NCBI RefSeq assembly: GCF_000006565.2
Contig: NC_031476.1
Span: forward strand, 1,326,458-1,390,457
Direction of reading: 5' to 3'
DNA from: Toxoplasma gondii ME49
Lineage: Eukaryota; Apicomplexa; Conoidasida; Eucoccidiorida; Sarcocystidae
Length of the DNA stretch: 64,000 bases
In this document: positions 50,169-63,466 of the stretch, piece by piece
Numbering within the stretch: position 1 is the stretch's first letter
Layout of the letters: every line of letters starts with the position of its first letter
Translations under genes and position numbers: made by a program
Notes under the pieces: generated by a model
The model's database searches: none
Seen by the model: the letters and a program-made list of their open reading frames with translations, nothing else
Told to the model about the DNA's origin: nothing

Positions 50169-50554
50169 GAATATGTAGCTATACATGCGATTCGATGGAT
50201 ACAGATACGGATCCGCTGAGAAGGGGATAACAATGGATGCATGCATAGAGTCTGTCGCATGCAAGGGATATATCTTAATACATGCACGCACCCCGGCGAG
50301 GCGGGAAATGGGTATTACTCTCGGAGTCGACAGCCTGGGCAGCAGAGCGAAAAGCAAGATTCCGGTTTGGACGCATCTTTGTCACTCTTTCTCGCTTGTC
50401 TCTTCGCATCCGGAATTCTCGAAACCTTTCGCGCACAGTACGGAACAAATGTATTGCAGGTCTTCGCCTTTCTCCAAACTTTGCCGTTGACTGCATGCGC
50501 AGGTGTGACCCCTCCCATGTCCTCGACGCCCCCCAGTCGTACCTCTTCTTCTTC
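48270..50554. other. Tail-to-tail intergenic region with a doubtful short spliced frame
   Basis: The interval lies between the stops of the RimP-like gene and the patatin gene. A 31-base element of the form tctcttgaaagatgt-tcgag-gattcatat occurs at 48830-48860 and, with a few changes, at 48940-48970. An open frame at 48884-49123 (ending SKKLELFVR before gtaaaa) and one around 49250-49512 (DPDTIESYRSLVERPFP) could be two exons of a small protein, but the borders are weak and no family is recognised. Microsatellites lie at about 49132-49164 and 50082-50168. The rest should be 3' UTR. Confidence 0.45.
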
Positions 50555-53500
50555 CTAAACGTCGCTTATCGACCCCCGGGAGGAAGCCGCTCTTCGGTTT
50601 TCCGTCGCTGCCTCGTGGATCATCGCCTGTTCCTCGCGCAAATGTGATTCTTGGTTGGTGACAATCGCCTCTTCGCCTGGTTCTTGGTCGGCCGTGTGTC
50701 TGCGTCGCCGTTCTTTCCGGGCCTCCTCTGCGGCGGCGACCTCTTCCTCCAGATGCGTGTGAATCGTTTGCAAGACGATTTGAACTCCTGTCGGCGGCAC
50801 AAGAAACTCTTCTTCGCGTTCTTCTCCTTCCCCGGTCTTCTCTGTCTCGTCTGTCTCCGACGCTCGGCCGGGCGTCTCCGCTTCTGCCACCCGCCCCAAG
50901 GTCACCATGTCCCCCTGCGCAGGCAGAGCCTCCGGCCTCGTCGAAGCCTGAGGGAGGCGCTCTGTCGCTCCCTTCGCCGAGATGAAAGCCTGTCTGTGTA
51001 GCTCTTGGTGTTCCGACCGCCCTGAGAGGACGTCCATGACCTTCTCGGCGAATGAAAACTTCACTCCGTCGTCCAAGGAAGTCGACATGGCCATGCCCGC
51101 CCCGCCCGCGTTCGCGCGGCGCTTTCCAGCCAGCCACGACCACAACGACTTCGGTAAACTTGGCGCTGACTCCAGGACCGGAGATCGCGAGGCAATCTCC
51201 TCCGTTGGCTCGGCTCCAGCAACTGCCTGCGAAGGCGCTGGGACAGCTGTCAAAGGGTCCAGCGCCGTGTGTCTCTCTGGAGACGCGTGTGGGGTCGACA
51301 GGTCCGAAGCTGCATGCAGTTCCTTTCTCGAGCTCTGTTGACCCTCAGCGATGTGACTTCCCCTTTGTGCTCTCTCCACAGACATATCGACGCTCTCGCG
51401 TTCATCTCGGTCTGTCTCCCTTTCGCCGACGCCCCACTCGGTGTGTGTCTCGTCTTTCTGGTCTCCTACTAAATGGCGTTTCCGAGGCAGAATCGCCGAG
51501 AGGAAGCTGTTCCACATTCCTCGTTTCGCATGCATGTGCCTTCTCTCGCTCGCCAGCAACTCATGTCTCGCTTGCTCTCGGCCGTCAATCCCCTCTCCTG
51601 CCTCCCCACCAGCTGCCGCCTCCCCCAGGTCCTCCCATTCGTCGTCGCTGCTCACTTCTTCTTCGCCTTGTCCTGGACTTGCTGCACGTCGCCCTGTGTC
51701 TCCTTCAGTGTCTTCGCGACCCTCCCGGAGTCTGTTCGCGAGTTCCGCAAGGCGTCGCTGCGTCTCGGCGTTGTCCAGAAAGAATCTCTCCGCGAGGCAC
51801 TTCAAGACGTCGAGTCTCTGCGTCCGCGTCTCGTCGATTGGCCAGTCTCCAGAGATGTCTGGGTTGAAGCGGAAGTAGACTGACTGTGGGAGCAGATCCG
51901 ACAGAAGGTCGTGAACCGCCTCTGTGTTCGTCGCACAGTTGGCGAGTTGGGCAAGGAGCGTCTCCCAGCCGCCGAGTCCGAGGAGCGACGACCAGCCTGC
52001 CGGCAAAGTATCTCCTTTGTCGCTTTCGGCCGGCGTCGCGGCTTCTTCGCGGTGGTGAAGGGAGTCGCCTCGCGACGGGGAAGAAAAAGAAGAAGGAAAC
52101 TTCCCCGTCCCGATGCTCACGACCAAGTCGATCGGCACATCTTCGCCGTACAGGCCGCGGGCCTCAGCGAGCGCGACTGCGGTCGGATTGTTCGCCAGCA
52201 ACGCTCCATCCGAGAAGGCTTGGCCCTCCCAAAAAATCCCTGAGAAAAAGCCTGGCGCAGCCGTGGTGGCGCGCAACGCGTCCTTCACCAAAATCCGAGA
52301 AGAGCCTGCGTGGCGACTTCCGCGAGACGGCACGAGAAGAAACGAAGAAGGCGAAGGAAGAGCACACGGAGAAGAACAAGAATACGGAGAGAAGGAATCA
52401 GGTCGCCCTTGCCGGCTTGGAGACCCGCTGGCCGTGTGAGGGGGTCGAAAGAAGTAGGCAAATCGAGAAAAGACAGACTGAGAAGGGGAGTATTGAGCTG
52501 AACCTCTGCACAATCGACTGTTGTCTTGGTCTCGCGCTTCCCGCCCCGCAGCCTCTGGCTGCGGCGCTCCAGACTCCTTCGTTCCGAGCTTTCGCCACCA
52601 GTCCACGAATCCAAGGCGTCTTGCTTCTCTCTGACTCTCGCGGCCTGCCTCTGGCTTCGCGGTCGGCTCCGACGCGTCCCCGCTGTCTCCGTTCGGTGGG
52701 GTCTCTCGCCCGCGAGGTTGTGCCGCTGCCTTCGGCACGAGCCTCACAGGAAAGTTGTAGTTTCGCCAGACCATCACCTGTGTGGGATTGGGAGAAGCGA
52801 CTGTGCTCACGCAGAAGACTTTGGGGCATGCAGGATCCGCGGCGAAGTCGATCATTCGGCGTCGGCCCCAGGCCCTCTCCAGAATGCCCTCCCACCCTTT
52901 CTCGTTGTACAGAGCCTGTCTGAGGACCAGGCGCGCACCGGTCACCGCCGCAGAGTCGCGCACAAAGATCTCGCGAATCAGCAAGTCGTACAGGCGCTCC
53001 GCCTCCGACACAGTCGCCTTCTCCAGGCCCAGAAGCGCCGCGATCACGCCCCCCGTCGAAGTTCCGCAGATGATGTCGAACGTCTCATGGACCTCCTGCC
53101 CGACGCAAGCCATGATCTGCTTCAACAGCGCCAGGCTCAGCACACCTCGCGTCCCCCCGCCGTCAAAACACAGAATCCGCAGGCCTCTCCGTCGCCCTGC
53201 TCGCGCCGACGGAGACACTGGAGACTGTGAAGGAGACAAGCAAGCCGGTGGCGCGACCAAGTCGAACCCCAGGGCCGCTCGAAGGATAGAGACGAAGCGA
53301 AGACGCCTGGCGAGGCGAGCAGAGGCGCGCGCATGTCGGAGCACTGGCGGAGCCACGGCGAAGGCGAGGGGCGAAGCAGGCGAAGGCTTTCGCGGGAGTT
53401 TGACTGCGCCTTGGAATTCCAAAGAAAGAGCGAAAAGCAGAAGGTACAGACCCGTGTGAGTTTGCAGAACATGCAGCCAGTCCGGCGACAGAACGCACAA

Positions 53501-56500
53501 CTCGTAGAGCATCTCCAGACCTGCCGCCTCGCCCCTCGCGTCCCAGGAAGCCTCAGCAGCTCCTGAGGCGCTTCTGCGGCGGCGGCTCTCCACGGCGGCC
53601 CCCACTGCTCTCACCAGCAGATCCACGAGTGCTGTTCGCCCTGTCCGCTCCCGCGTCCGTTCGTCCTTCTCGCTGGCGTCTCCGCTGCGTTTCGCAGGTG
53701 TCTCTTGAGCCGAAAGAGTCCCGGCAGTCCTCGCAAGCTCGTCAGCAGTCGAAGCAATCTCTCTGGTGCGCCGAGTCAGCATGCGCAGAAGGGTGTCAAG
53801 AGATCCACTCCGGACCTCCTCGTGGCTCGACTGCGCGCCCGCGAGAAGGAGACGCAGGCCCTCCAGGCGCAACAGCTTCTCGCCGCGGTTCTGCTCCAGC
53901 TCCCGCGAAGGATCGCCTGCCAACAACGGACAAGACGGCGAGACGAAACGCGACACCCACCTAACCAACTCGGGACCTCGAAACAAAGCAACGATTTCAA
54001 ATGGGGAAGGCGAAAAAGGTGGAGGAGAGCAGCGAGGAGAAGAAAGAGACGACAAAGACGCACGGTGAGACGGAGACGCCGTGGAGGCATCTGTCGCCAG
54101 CTCAGCTGGCACATAGACGCCTAGGAGTCCCCACTTATCATCGTCGCCAGTTCGCGGTTGGCCAGGTCGTCCACTCTTTCTTCTCTCTTCCTGTGTCGTG
54201 GCAATTGTGCCGCCTTCAGTGACGAAGAAGGAACGGTCGTGGATAATCTCCGCCAAGTCTGCTGCGGCTTTGTCTTGTGGCACTTGTCCTTTATCTTCCG
54301 ATCCTAGAGAGTCCAGAAGCCTCCTCGACTTCCTCTCCTCCGCAAGTCGAGTGTGAGCGGCAGCCTGGCCCGTCGTCTCGTTTCTCCCTCTTCCTTCTTC
54401 CGCGTTTTCGGACGCAGTCGGTCTCGCCTCTTTTGTGTCCTCGCGCGTACTCCACGCTGCTTCTTCTCTGTCGACCTCCGTCTCCCCCAGCACCCTCTCC
54501 TCGTCCCCCTCCTGCTCGTCCCACCCCTCTCGTTCTGTCTCCCTTTCTCCGTCTCTTGCTCGCGTTTCGTCTCTCTGACTTCGCTCTGCCAGCCAAGCGG
54601 TCAGCGAGTCGAGAAGCTTCCCTCGAGGGTCAGCAGCTCCGAGGGACGTTCGGATGATCTCTGTTTCGCGAGCGGAGTCTGAGATGAGAACGGGGATCCA
54701 GACCAAGCGCGCTGTCTTCTCCCTGGCCTCCGCGTTCTCCGAACTGCACGCCTCCTTCCGCCTTGGCCCGTCGTCCACGCTTCCCCCCTCATCAGGCTCC
54801 TGGGCGCCATCTCTCGTGGAAGCCGAAGAGGACCGTAAAAAAGGCGACACAACAGAAGCGCGAAGTGTAGAAGACTGGGCAGGACAAGACCTAACGGCAG
54901 TCCATGCGTTGTCCAGCTTCGCCTCGCCTGTCGCCTGCCTGCCTGCTTCACTGGCGTCTCGTTTGTCTCTCCTGGGAAGACCCAGAAGCCGCGAAAAGAA
55001 GGAGTCCGCGGCGTGCCTATCTTTCTCGGCCGCTCCTACGCCCGCTGCTGTATCGCCCTGCGCCGCTTCTGCATGCAAAGAGCGAGAGGAGCCAGAGAGC
55101 GAGTTGGCGCCGCCGTTTGCTTCTTCTAGGTCATCGGCGGTGAACGCAGCTCTCTCTGGGAGGTCAGGCGAAGCGTCGTTCGCCGCAAACTCCTTTCGTG
55201 CCTCTCTGCTTTCTGTCTCTTCGTCGCCTGCTTCTTCAGAAGCAGAGAGAAGATGGAGGACGGCGGTTACGAGGTCGTTCTCTGCTCCTTGAGAGGCGTC
55301 GCCGTTCCCCCCGAAACGCGTCTCTCTCGCGTCGTCTGGAATCGAAGACTGTCCGTCTTCTCCAAGCGTCTCCCTGCGTTCCCTGTCCTTGTCGCCTCCT
55401 TCGCTGCCGCACCATCCACCGCGTCGCCGTTGCTGTTCTTCGTCACCACCAAGTGTTTCCTCTGCTCGCTTCTCTGTCGAGTCTTCGCGATCCGTTCTGT
55501 TCGAGGTGCTCTCTGTCTCAAGCGATTCGTATCCATCTTTCTCGCCGTTCTGTGTCTCAGCTTCGACTGCCTCGCTAGCCTTCGCTGGCTTCGTGGAACG
55601 CTTCACTTCTGTGTCGCCTCGGGTGTCTCCGCGCTCGCAAGGCTCTTGGGATTCCTCGCGCGCCTGGCCTTGTCCTTCGCTGGCCTCCCTCCGCTCCTTC
55701 TCTCCCTCTGTCGCAAAGGCGCTTCCCTCCCCTGTGTCTTGCGCATGTGCGTCCGCATCGATTCGTGCCTCCTCTGTCCATCGAAGCTCGGCACCCGTTT
55801 CCTCGCCAGCGCTCTTTGATGTTGTCTCTCCGCTACGACCACCGCTGCAGGCCTCGTCTCGGTGCGCAGATTTCGCCGTATCTCCTCTCCTGTCTTCACA
55901 GTCCCTCTCACTGCCTTCTGTGTCTCCTTCTTCCGTGTCTGTGTCTCCTTGTTGACCGCCTCGGTTTTCTTCTGTGCCGCCTCCACTCGGTTCGTCTCTC
56001 GCTCCCGTTCTCCAACCTGAGAAGGCTGATGCGTGGTGTGACTCAAGACGCAGCATCGAAGGCACGGGAGACAAACGCGAAGAAGAGGGAACGACGCTGG
56101 AGGCGTCATCGCCTAAGACTTCTTCAGCTGTCGACAGAGTGTCGCAGGGTGAATCTAGAGAAAAGACCAAAGACTTGCGGTTTGGGGAAGCCTGTGTTTC
56201 AGCAGCTCCGTCCGCGACCTCGAGGGCCTTCTCCACTCCGCGTCTCTCGGCTTTTCCTGACTGGGGATGATAGTCTCCCTCGCCTCTCTTCGCTCTCCTC
56301 ACCCGCTGTTCCCTCTCCACCGAGCCGTCTCTCTCTGCTTCTCGCTTCTCCTTCAAACGCTCGAGAGCCGCCGCCAGCGCCGGGGTGCGCCTGTGCGTCT
56401 TGACTGCTCGCACCACCTTCTTCGCGAGCAGGTGAATCAGGAGTAGAGCATTTCTTCGCGCCTCTCTCTGCTGCATGCGCAGCTGCTCCAACAGTTCCTG

Positions 56501-59500
56501 TCGCTCGTTTTCTTTTTCTTGTGCATGTGCCTCCTCGGCTGCAGCCGCCGACACAGGAACCTCCAGTTTCCCCTTACAGAACTCGTCTTTCTTCTCATGC
56601 GCCTGTCTCCACATCCACCGGCGCCACAGGGAGGCAGGCGCGTCCTTGGCAGATCGGAGGGCGGCGACGGCGACGGAGTCCTGCTCCGAATTGGAGAGAA
56701 GAAAAGGGAGGAGAGCCGCGAATATGTCTTCGTCGAGCATTTGAAGCAGAACCACCGGCTCCTGCCGACGTCGGGCTTCCAGAGAGACAGGCGAAGCCAC
56801 AGAGGTCTCCGCGATCCGAAAAAGACTCTGGACGATTTGCGAGCGAGCGGCGAGAGACAGTCCGTCCCCCCGGAAGAGCAGCGTTCGAATCAGAATGCTG
56901 CATGCTGCGAAAAGAAGAGGCAAAAAAAGCGACAGGGCTGTCGACGCAGGCGAAAAGAAGCCGAGGCTCACCACCGGGGGGTCGGCAGCACCACTCACAA
57001 AAGAACATCCACAGCAAGAAGCAGCTGTGAACACACTAAGAAGTAGTCCTCACCCTATCTGGGGACTCACCATTGAAGTGCTACAGAGTCACGCACAAAA
57101 AAAATACACAGATGTGTACATATACGTACAGATAAAAGATGCATGAATGTATATATGCATATGTACGTATTTATTTACGCACGTAGGTATTTATGCGTGT
57201 ATGTATGTACACGGTTGGGAGGTCGGAGATGGTCCTCGAGAGGAGGGCAGGGACGAAGTACTGTTCCTCACTTCCACAAACGGCATGACGTATTCGATGA
57301 TCTTCACTCCCATGGTCTGCAGTGAGTGCGTGCCTAAAAGGGTCCACACGCAACCTCGTTGTGGGTAAAAGAAACGGTAAACGTGACCTCTAGCTAGACA
57401 GGAGGCAGCTGATGAACCATTGAGCAAGTATTTGATCGCGGGCGCATGGTCCAACCTATGCCTATCTCTTTAAGCACAATATTCCTCGTACAGTGGATCT
57501 ACTGAGCCTGTCTTTACCCGCTGAAGCAGCGATTTCCTGGAAGGTATTCCGCGTGACTTTTCTCTCTTCTGAATCGGTTTCGGTTCTTGTGGGGACTTCT
57601 TCCCGCTGGTCTTCCTTCTGTTCACTTTCGCGGATCTGTTTGTTACAGCCTCCTTCCTCTTTGTCGTGCCCGTCGTCTTTGCGGCGGGATCCTCTCTCTC
57701 GATTCTTCTCTTGGTCGTCTTCTCCTTCTCCCTCGCGCTTCACTCTCGCGCTTCCCTCACTGTCCTCGCCGCTATCTGGGTCCTCCAGGGAGAAGAGAGG
57801 CCAGCCGCGGCCCTCTCCTGGTTGCGTCCTGCGTCTGTGAAAGGCGCCGTGGTCGCGGCTGTTCTCTTCCTCTGTCCTGGGTTGCTCTGCAGATCCACAC
57901 GCGAACTTGGCGCCGGCAGAAGACGTCTCCGAAGCAGCAGCGTTCTCGCGGCCCGACGACGAGCCAGCAGACGAAGCGAAAGAGAAACGAGAACCTGGAG
58001 TAAAGCCACTCGCGGCTGTTCGCCAGGCAGGTTTCGAAGAGGCAGAAGAGGAGGCCCGGTAAGGTGAAGGTGCGTCGCTGGGGAACGGCTGATACGGAGG
58101 ACGGAGAGAGGAAAACGCGTGAGAGAAGGAAGAAGATGCAGCGAGAGCCGACCCGGAAGGACTGGAGAAAGATGACATGCTGAGCAACACACCTCTTTCT
58201 TCAACTTGGTACTTTCGTTCAGGATCTGACGCGAACGCATTCCCTCGGCGATCCCCAGACTCTGCCTCGTTTGAGTCGGATTCCTCCGCGGTCTCGCGGT
58301 CTCTTCTTTTACTTTCTTCGCTTCCTTCCGCGAAACTTTCCTCTCCGTCATCGACGTGAAGACTGTCTCTTCTTTCCTCTCTTCTCACATGGGCCGGGCC
58401 GGTCTCCTCAGTTGGCTTCGAACCGCTCCCTTCGTCGCTCGTGTCGACGTCACCTTCTTCGCTGCAGATGGAAGACGTCGGAAAAGGCGCACAGAAGACT
58501 TCTTCGGGAGAGAGGCAAGGCGACGAGAGCATCGCGCAGGGTGCGGGGGGAAGCGCGAGAGGCCGCGAAGCCTTCGAGGTGCCTCGGGAGGCAGACAGTG
58601 GGTCAGAAGACACAGAAAGCGTCTCTCTTCTCCCAGGCGAGTTCTTCCGAGTGGGGTCGGCCGCGTACGACTCACCCGGCCTTCCAAGTGCGAGCGAAGA
58701 GGCAAGAAGCAGAGCTGCCGGCGCGCGAACTGAGCAACTGCTGTCGTCTCTCCCGTTTCCTGCCTTTCCGTGTACATAACGGTTCGCCTCAGAGAGGAGG
58801 GCCGCGCGGGGGTCGGCTGCCCACGAAGAGTGGCGGGAGGAACGTGGAGAGGAGAGGGCGGAGAGGGAGCAGAAGAGCGAGGACGAGAACGGAGAAAAGA
58901 GAAAAGAAGAGGAGGGAACGGACCCATGGGTGCATACGGAAGAAGTCGCACGCGCGAAAGGGGACCATTCCTGTCCCCTGCGTTTCAACGCGAGCCGAAA
59001 GGAGGCCGGCCGCCTGGCATTCAAGAGAACGCGACAGGCGAGTTTGTGAGTGGAGACAGAAGAGGAGACTTTGCAGAAAGAGGGGATGCTGCGCGGGGTG
59101 CGTGTGAAGAGGGAGCGACTGAAAATGTGTGGGAGACTTTCTGCGAGAGGAAGAGACGCCAGACTGAGGGACGCGCGGTCACTCTCAGCGACCGCGTAGC
59201 AAATTGCGAGTACCACGCTGATCAAGAGGAAGACCACAAAGAGGCTAAACCGGCTCTGAGATAGAACCTTTCGACGCGGACGGTGAACATGTCTCTGAGG
59301 CGTCGGCGGAGTCGAGGACGCTCGGGAGGAAGCGGAGAACGAGCCGCCGATTTCGGCACTCTTATTAGACGTTGTCTGGGGAGAAGGCCCAGGTAAACGC
59401 CTTCGCGGGAGATGAAGGCACTCGCAAAACTTGATGCGCCTCGACAGGGGTCTCGACGCAGACACAGAGAGAACGGAAGACTGTGAGGCAGCACGAAGCG

Positions 59501-59930
59501 CAGAGAAAACGCTCAAGAAGGGAGCAGCCAGCGGGGACGCGGAGGCAAAGAGCTTGGAACATGCGTGCACTCGCAGCCATCGACCGCCTCGTTTGTCGCC
59601 GCAAACAGGGCGTCTTTGTTGGAGACGAAGGCTGGCGCTGTATCTCAGACATCCCACCCTCTTTCGCCTTTTCTTCGATGTCTCCTTCCTCGCTCGTCTG
59701 CCCGGCTCCTGGACTCTCTTCTGGAAACTAAACCGGTGCAAAAAACCGCGGCGCTTCTCCCGGTGCCCACTTCGACCAAGTATACATGCACCCGGGAGAA
59801 CGGTGAGCGGATGTGCAGAAGAGTCGCAAACCGGGGAGCCGACGCAGGGTCCGCTGGGGTTATTCCCTGCGTGTTTCCGCATGCCTTCTCCGGTTGTTTC
59901 GTCCTCCATGCTTGTCGCTGAAGAGTTCAT
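50555..59930 (-). CDS. Giant patatin-like phospholipase (PNPLA8/iPLA2-gamma type)
   Basis: Patatin-type enzymes hydrolyse phospholipid acyl esters with a Ser-Asp dyad. Four exons close in phase to 2944 residues: 59930-57518, 57333-57272, a 10-base microexon 57080-57071, and 56904-50555. The catalytic domain has the oxyanion motif DGGGTRG (2076-2082), GTSTGG with Ser2111, and SDGALLANNP with Asp2394. VWRNYN, TTAAPGFF and VSIGTG also match the PNPLA8 layout. Low-complexity inserts of about 150 residues separate the dyad partners. The N-terminal exon is Ser/Arg-rich, with one membrane helix at about 227-247 after RPRRK, suggesting a type II anchor. Residues about 790-960 and 1700-1960 are Leu-rich helices, possibly armadillo-like; the region between is highly charged and probably disordered. 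The start could be ATG 59930 or ATG 59909. T. gondii has a family of patatin-like phospholipases (TgPL1-TgPL6); this could be one of the large ones, but I cannot say which from sequence alone. Confidence 0.93.
57071..57080 (-). other. 10-base microexon of the patatin gene
   Basis: On the - strand the order is tctgtag|cacttcaatg|gtgagt, a strong acceptor and a consensus donor around ten bases. It converts the phase-0 end of the previous exon (…MPFVE|gtgagg) into the phase-1 start required by the next (cgcag|CATGC), giving the join MPFVE-HFN-ACSILIRTL. Without it the reading frame cannot be connected through these borders. Confidence 0.75.
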
Positions 59931-62900
59931 ACAACTGAAGAGACGCGCGCGAGTATGCAGCGAAGAGCGCTGCGAATAGACCTAGAAAAAACACTCCCTG
60001 CCGCGACGCATCGTCACTCCTACCAGCGCCGCTTCCCGACCGGAAGGGTCACATCTCCTGCGCAAGTGGGCGTTGTGGAAGAAACATCAGGAAAACGGAA
60101 ATGCAGTAGAAAATGTAACGAAAGGAAAGGTGGGATGGCAGCGGCTGCGTATCCGAGACAAGAGAAAATCGTATCCAAGTTGATAACCGCCGCGACCAGC
60201 AAAGAGTGCCAAAAGATGCCGCCGGGCTGGAGGGGAAAACAGTTGTAGGAGTTGGCTACAGATCGAAAAATGTTCCGCAGTTTTTCGCGCTGAAAACAGC
60301 CGTCATAGATACGAACGTACAACACAAAAAAAGGCAAAATGCATTCAGACAAACTCGCAGTTCTCTAAAATCGGACCTTGCATCTGCCCAGTCTCTCCGA
60401 GGCTCCCCGTCCGCATCGGGAGAAGGCAGGCGTCTCGTCCTGGCGGAGACACGAGAACTCTCCTTACTGCATTCCTCAGTGTCGTTTCTTTCCGAGATCA
60501 AACTGAGAAAAAGCCTCTTCTTTCCCCACCTTCGAGAACAACAAAAATCTGCCGAATGCGTACGTGCGCCCAGTAAGGCGGCGTAAAGATGCTCCGGTTA
60601 GCGGCTGTCTTGCCCGGGGTAGAGACCCTAGATGGTATACTTTCTCACGACGGGGCGACGCCTACTCCCTGCGGATCAATCCCCCTTCACACTGTTCCTG
60701 TGCCATCGGTGTGCCGTCTAGAAGTTTTCTCATCCTTTTAACGGTCAGATCTCTGCAACCACCGAAAGGGCAAACAGAGTTATGTACCTCCTGTCGTTAC
60801 GTGACTGTCAGTGCATCCCCCCTCCCCCACCCCCCCTTCTTGCAGCCTGTCCTTTCGAAGCGCATTGGAAATACAAAGAATACGTGATTGGAGTTGTCAC
60901 GCGTCTATGGCATGTATAACGGCAACTCTTCGTGCAGCTTAGAAACAGCCTCTTCCTGGTCGTCTTCATATAAAGAAGCTACGGGACTCCCTGTGTCTCG
61001 ACGCCTGGCAGGCCCTGCCAGCTCGGGTCATTCTTGGGGCTTGGGGCTTCCAGAACAATCGAGAAAGCTACATTAGCACCGTGTCATCACCAACACCCCG
61101 AAAAAGAAGGTCACCTAAAGGGTCTGTTTCCCTCGTTTTCTGAACGCATGTTTCCTCCTGTCGGCGACAGAAAGGGATCACTGGTTGAGTTACGTGGCCT
61201 GTCGCAAGGCGCTCTTAGGGGCTTCCGCAACACAACCCCCCGTCAGATTGAACTCTCGCACATCGATGGCCAGTAAAAATCGACAGCGGAAGTCACACAA
61301 CTTTAAAAATGTGCGAAAGGGAAAGTACGAAACAGCAAGAGCGATACTAAAGCGAGGGGGATGTTTCAGCGGTTTCGTGGACGGGGCGTAAATCAGCGGC
61401 GACGCCGTAGTGAAAAGACAGAAAAGCATTGTCTATGTTCACATGCCGCATTTCATCTGGTGAAATATGCTCTGTTCCGGACTCATGACAGTATGACATC
61501 CAAACAAAGGAAACAATTGCGGCGCGACGTCCCGGAAAGTTACTTTGGGGCGATTACGAGTAATGGAGAAGCATGAACTCTGGCGGCCGCAGCACGATAT
61601 TCTCTGGACGCTGTCGACAAGATCTCCAACAAGCAAACTATCTCAAGAGAACCTTGCCGTTTCTCAATCGAGACAGTCTTAATAGAGTTGCGGCCAAAGC
61701 AGTTTCTAAAGTGGGAACATGCCGCTTCGAATAAAAGATTACTGTGGTCGGTGTGAGCTTGTAGTGAGGCCTTTTCAGAGGGCGTGGCCAGTCTGACAGA
61801 GCAGCTTTAGAACGCGTATGGTAACGCCTCTTTTTCCTCTGTGAAGCCTATATGCGTGTCTTGTCAAGCAAGCTGATGAGCCGGCGAATCTTCAGGGTTA
61901 TGTAGCTAACACAATACAGCCTCGATCTGGTAAACAACGGTCTTCAGGATTTCGGCCAGTAGCCCAACTCGTCGTTTGAAACTCCCCAGAAAAAGCTCTC
62001 TCACCAAGTATTACTCCCACTACGACCGTAATGATTATACTAGCACCTGAGTAGTTGTTTCTTTCGCTGTTACTATGATTGGTAACGGTAAACAATTTGT
62101 TACCCTTGGAGCGTACCTAACGCTCGGTCCTAAGCCTTGTCAAGCAGTGCCCCAAATCTTTGTGAAAGGGCAAGTCTGCCGCGCAAGACATTGCGGCGCG
62201 CTCTTGCTTGCTCGGGAAATCGAAAAACGGGGCGTCAGGAAATCTCTGACATTGCCCAGTCTTTTCCACCCTTCTTGCTGCGGTGTCTTCCCACCGTCTT
62301 AGGAGACCGCTACGATGGCGTCGTTGAGTGGCGTTTCGGTGTGGTTGACCTCACAGCACTGAAACGAGAACGTTTACTTGCCTGAGCCCCAAGGCCGGCT
62401 TCGTACACGTCAGTTCATCGCCGAAACCGTTAAGGCAAAAAGAAGCACACGATCAGTGAGTTCATTGTGCTAAAGTGAACAGTATCTCTCGATCCGAATA
62501 AACGAAATCAACGGCTACTGGGCGGCTGTCATTCTGCGTTTGGCTTTTCTTATCAGCAGACCAAAAACGTCGACTGAACACAAGGTTGTTTTCTCTCGCT
62601 TGTTCGTAGTTACGCTAGATGGTTTCTACTTTCAAAAAACACATGATTCCTCGTGCGCCCCTCCACGCTACAGTCTCGCCCCCATAATTCCCCTATACCC
62701 TCTTGTTCTTGATTTTAACAAGTTCGGCAGCTGTGCTGATTTGCAACGTGGAGTGCATGGTTTGCTAAGGGGGAAGGCCAACAGCGGCAGGGCTGCTTGC
62801 ATTTGCGTCAGCCGCATGCATTGTGCGGACGAGAGAGGCATCGACAACAGCGGTTGCCAAAGAATATACTCGTTTTCCACCCGTCGAGTATCCCTAGCCA

Positions 62901-63466
62901 AAATCACTGCATTGTCAGCAAAGAAAAACCGAAACTGTACTGGCCTTTCCAGTTCTACCATCTGCCACGTTCCATATTCTTGCATGGCAGTACATGGGGC
63001 ATCCTGTGGCCTACGTAACGAGAGGTTTCGGTGTTTGGCCGTTGGTGTGATCTCGTTTCAGGCGGCTTAATTTTGATTTCAAGCCCTTTCCTTCTAATTA
63101 GATATATCTTCTAATTTTCCCCCCTTTGTAGACATGTCTCGGCGTGCAGAAAAGACTGGCAGCTAGGGTTTGTCTTCTTGTAACCTCTTGCGCATGCAAG
63201 CTGCGGTCCCTCCAAGCCCCTAGGAAAGGGAGGTTTCGATCGAACCTGGTCTTGTTCTGCATTCTGTCTAATCCGTTCGTTTTCGACATTTACCGTTTCT
63301 TTCGTTTTCCGTGTCGACCACGCCCTGGAGACAATTTTCTAGGCACTCAAGGGCCTCGAGCATAAGCAGCACGACTCTACACTCTACCCAAGTAGTGCAG
63401 AGCCATCGTGTCCCCCTCAACGTTTTCTTCGAATCCCTATTTTATTTCTCTTCATTCTCCATCTCC
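59931..63466. other. Upstream region of the patatin gene and unassigned sequence
   Basis: No supported gene. The first part should be the patatin gene promoter and 5' UTR. From about 60.5 to 63.3 kb the sequence has no long microsatellite and no biased tract, unlike the rest of the window; open frames stay below about 180 codons without a recognisable domain. Nothing resembling a tRNA or rRNA was found. Confidence 0.5.
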
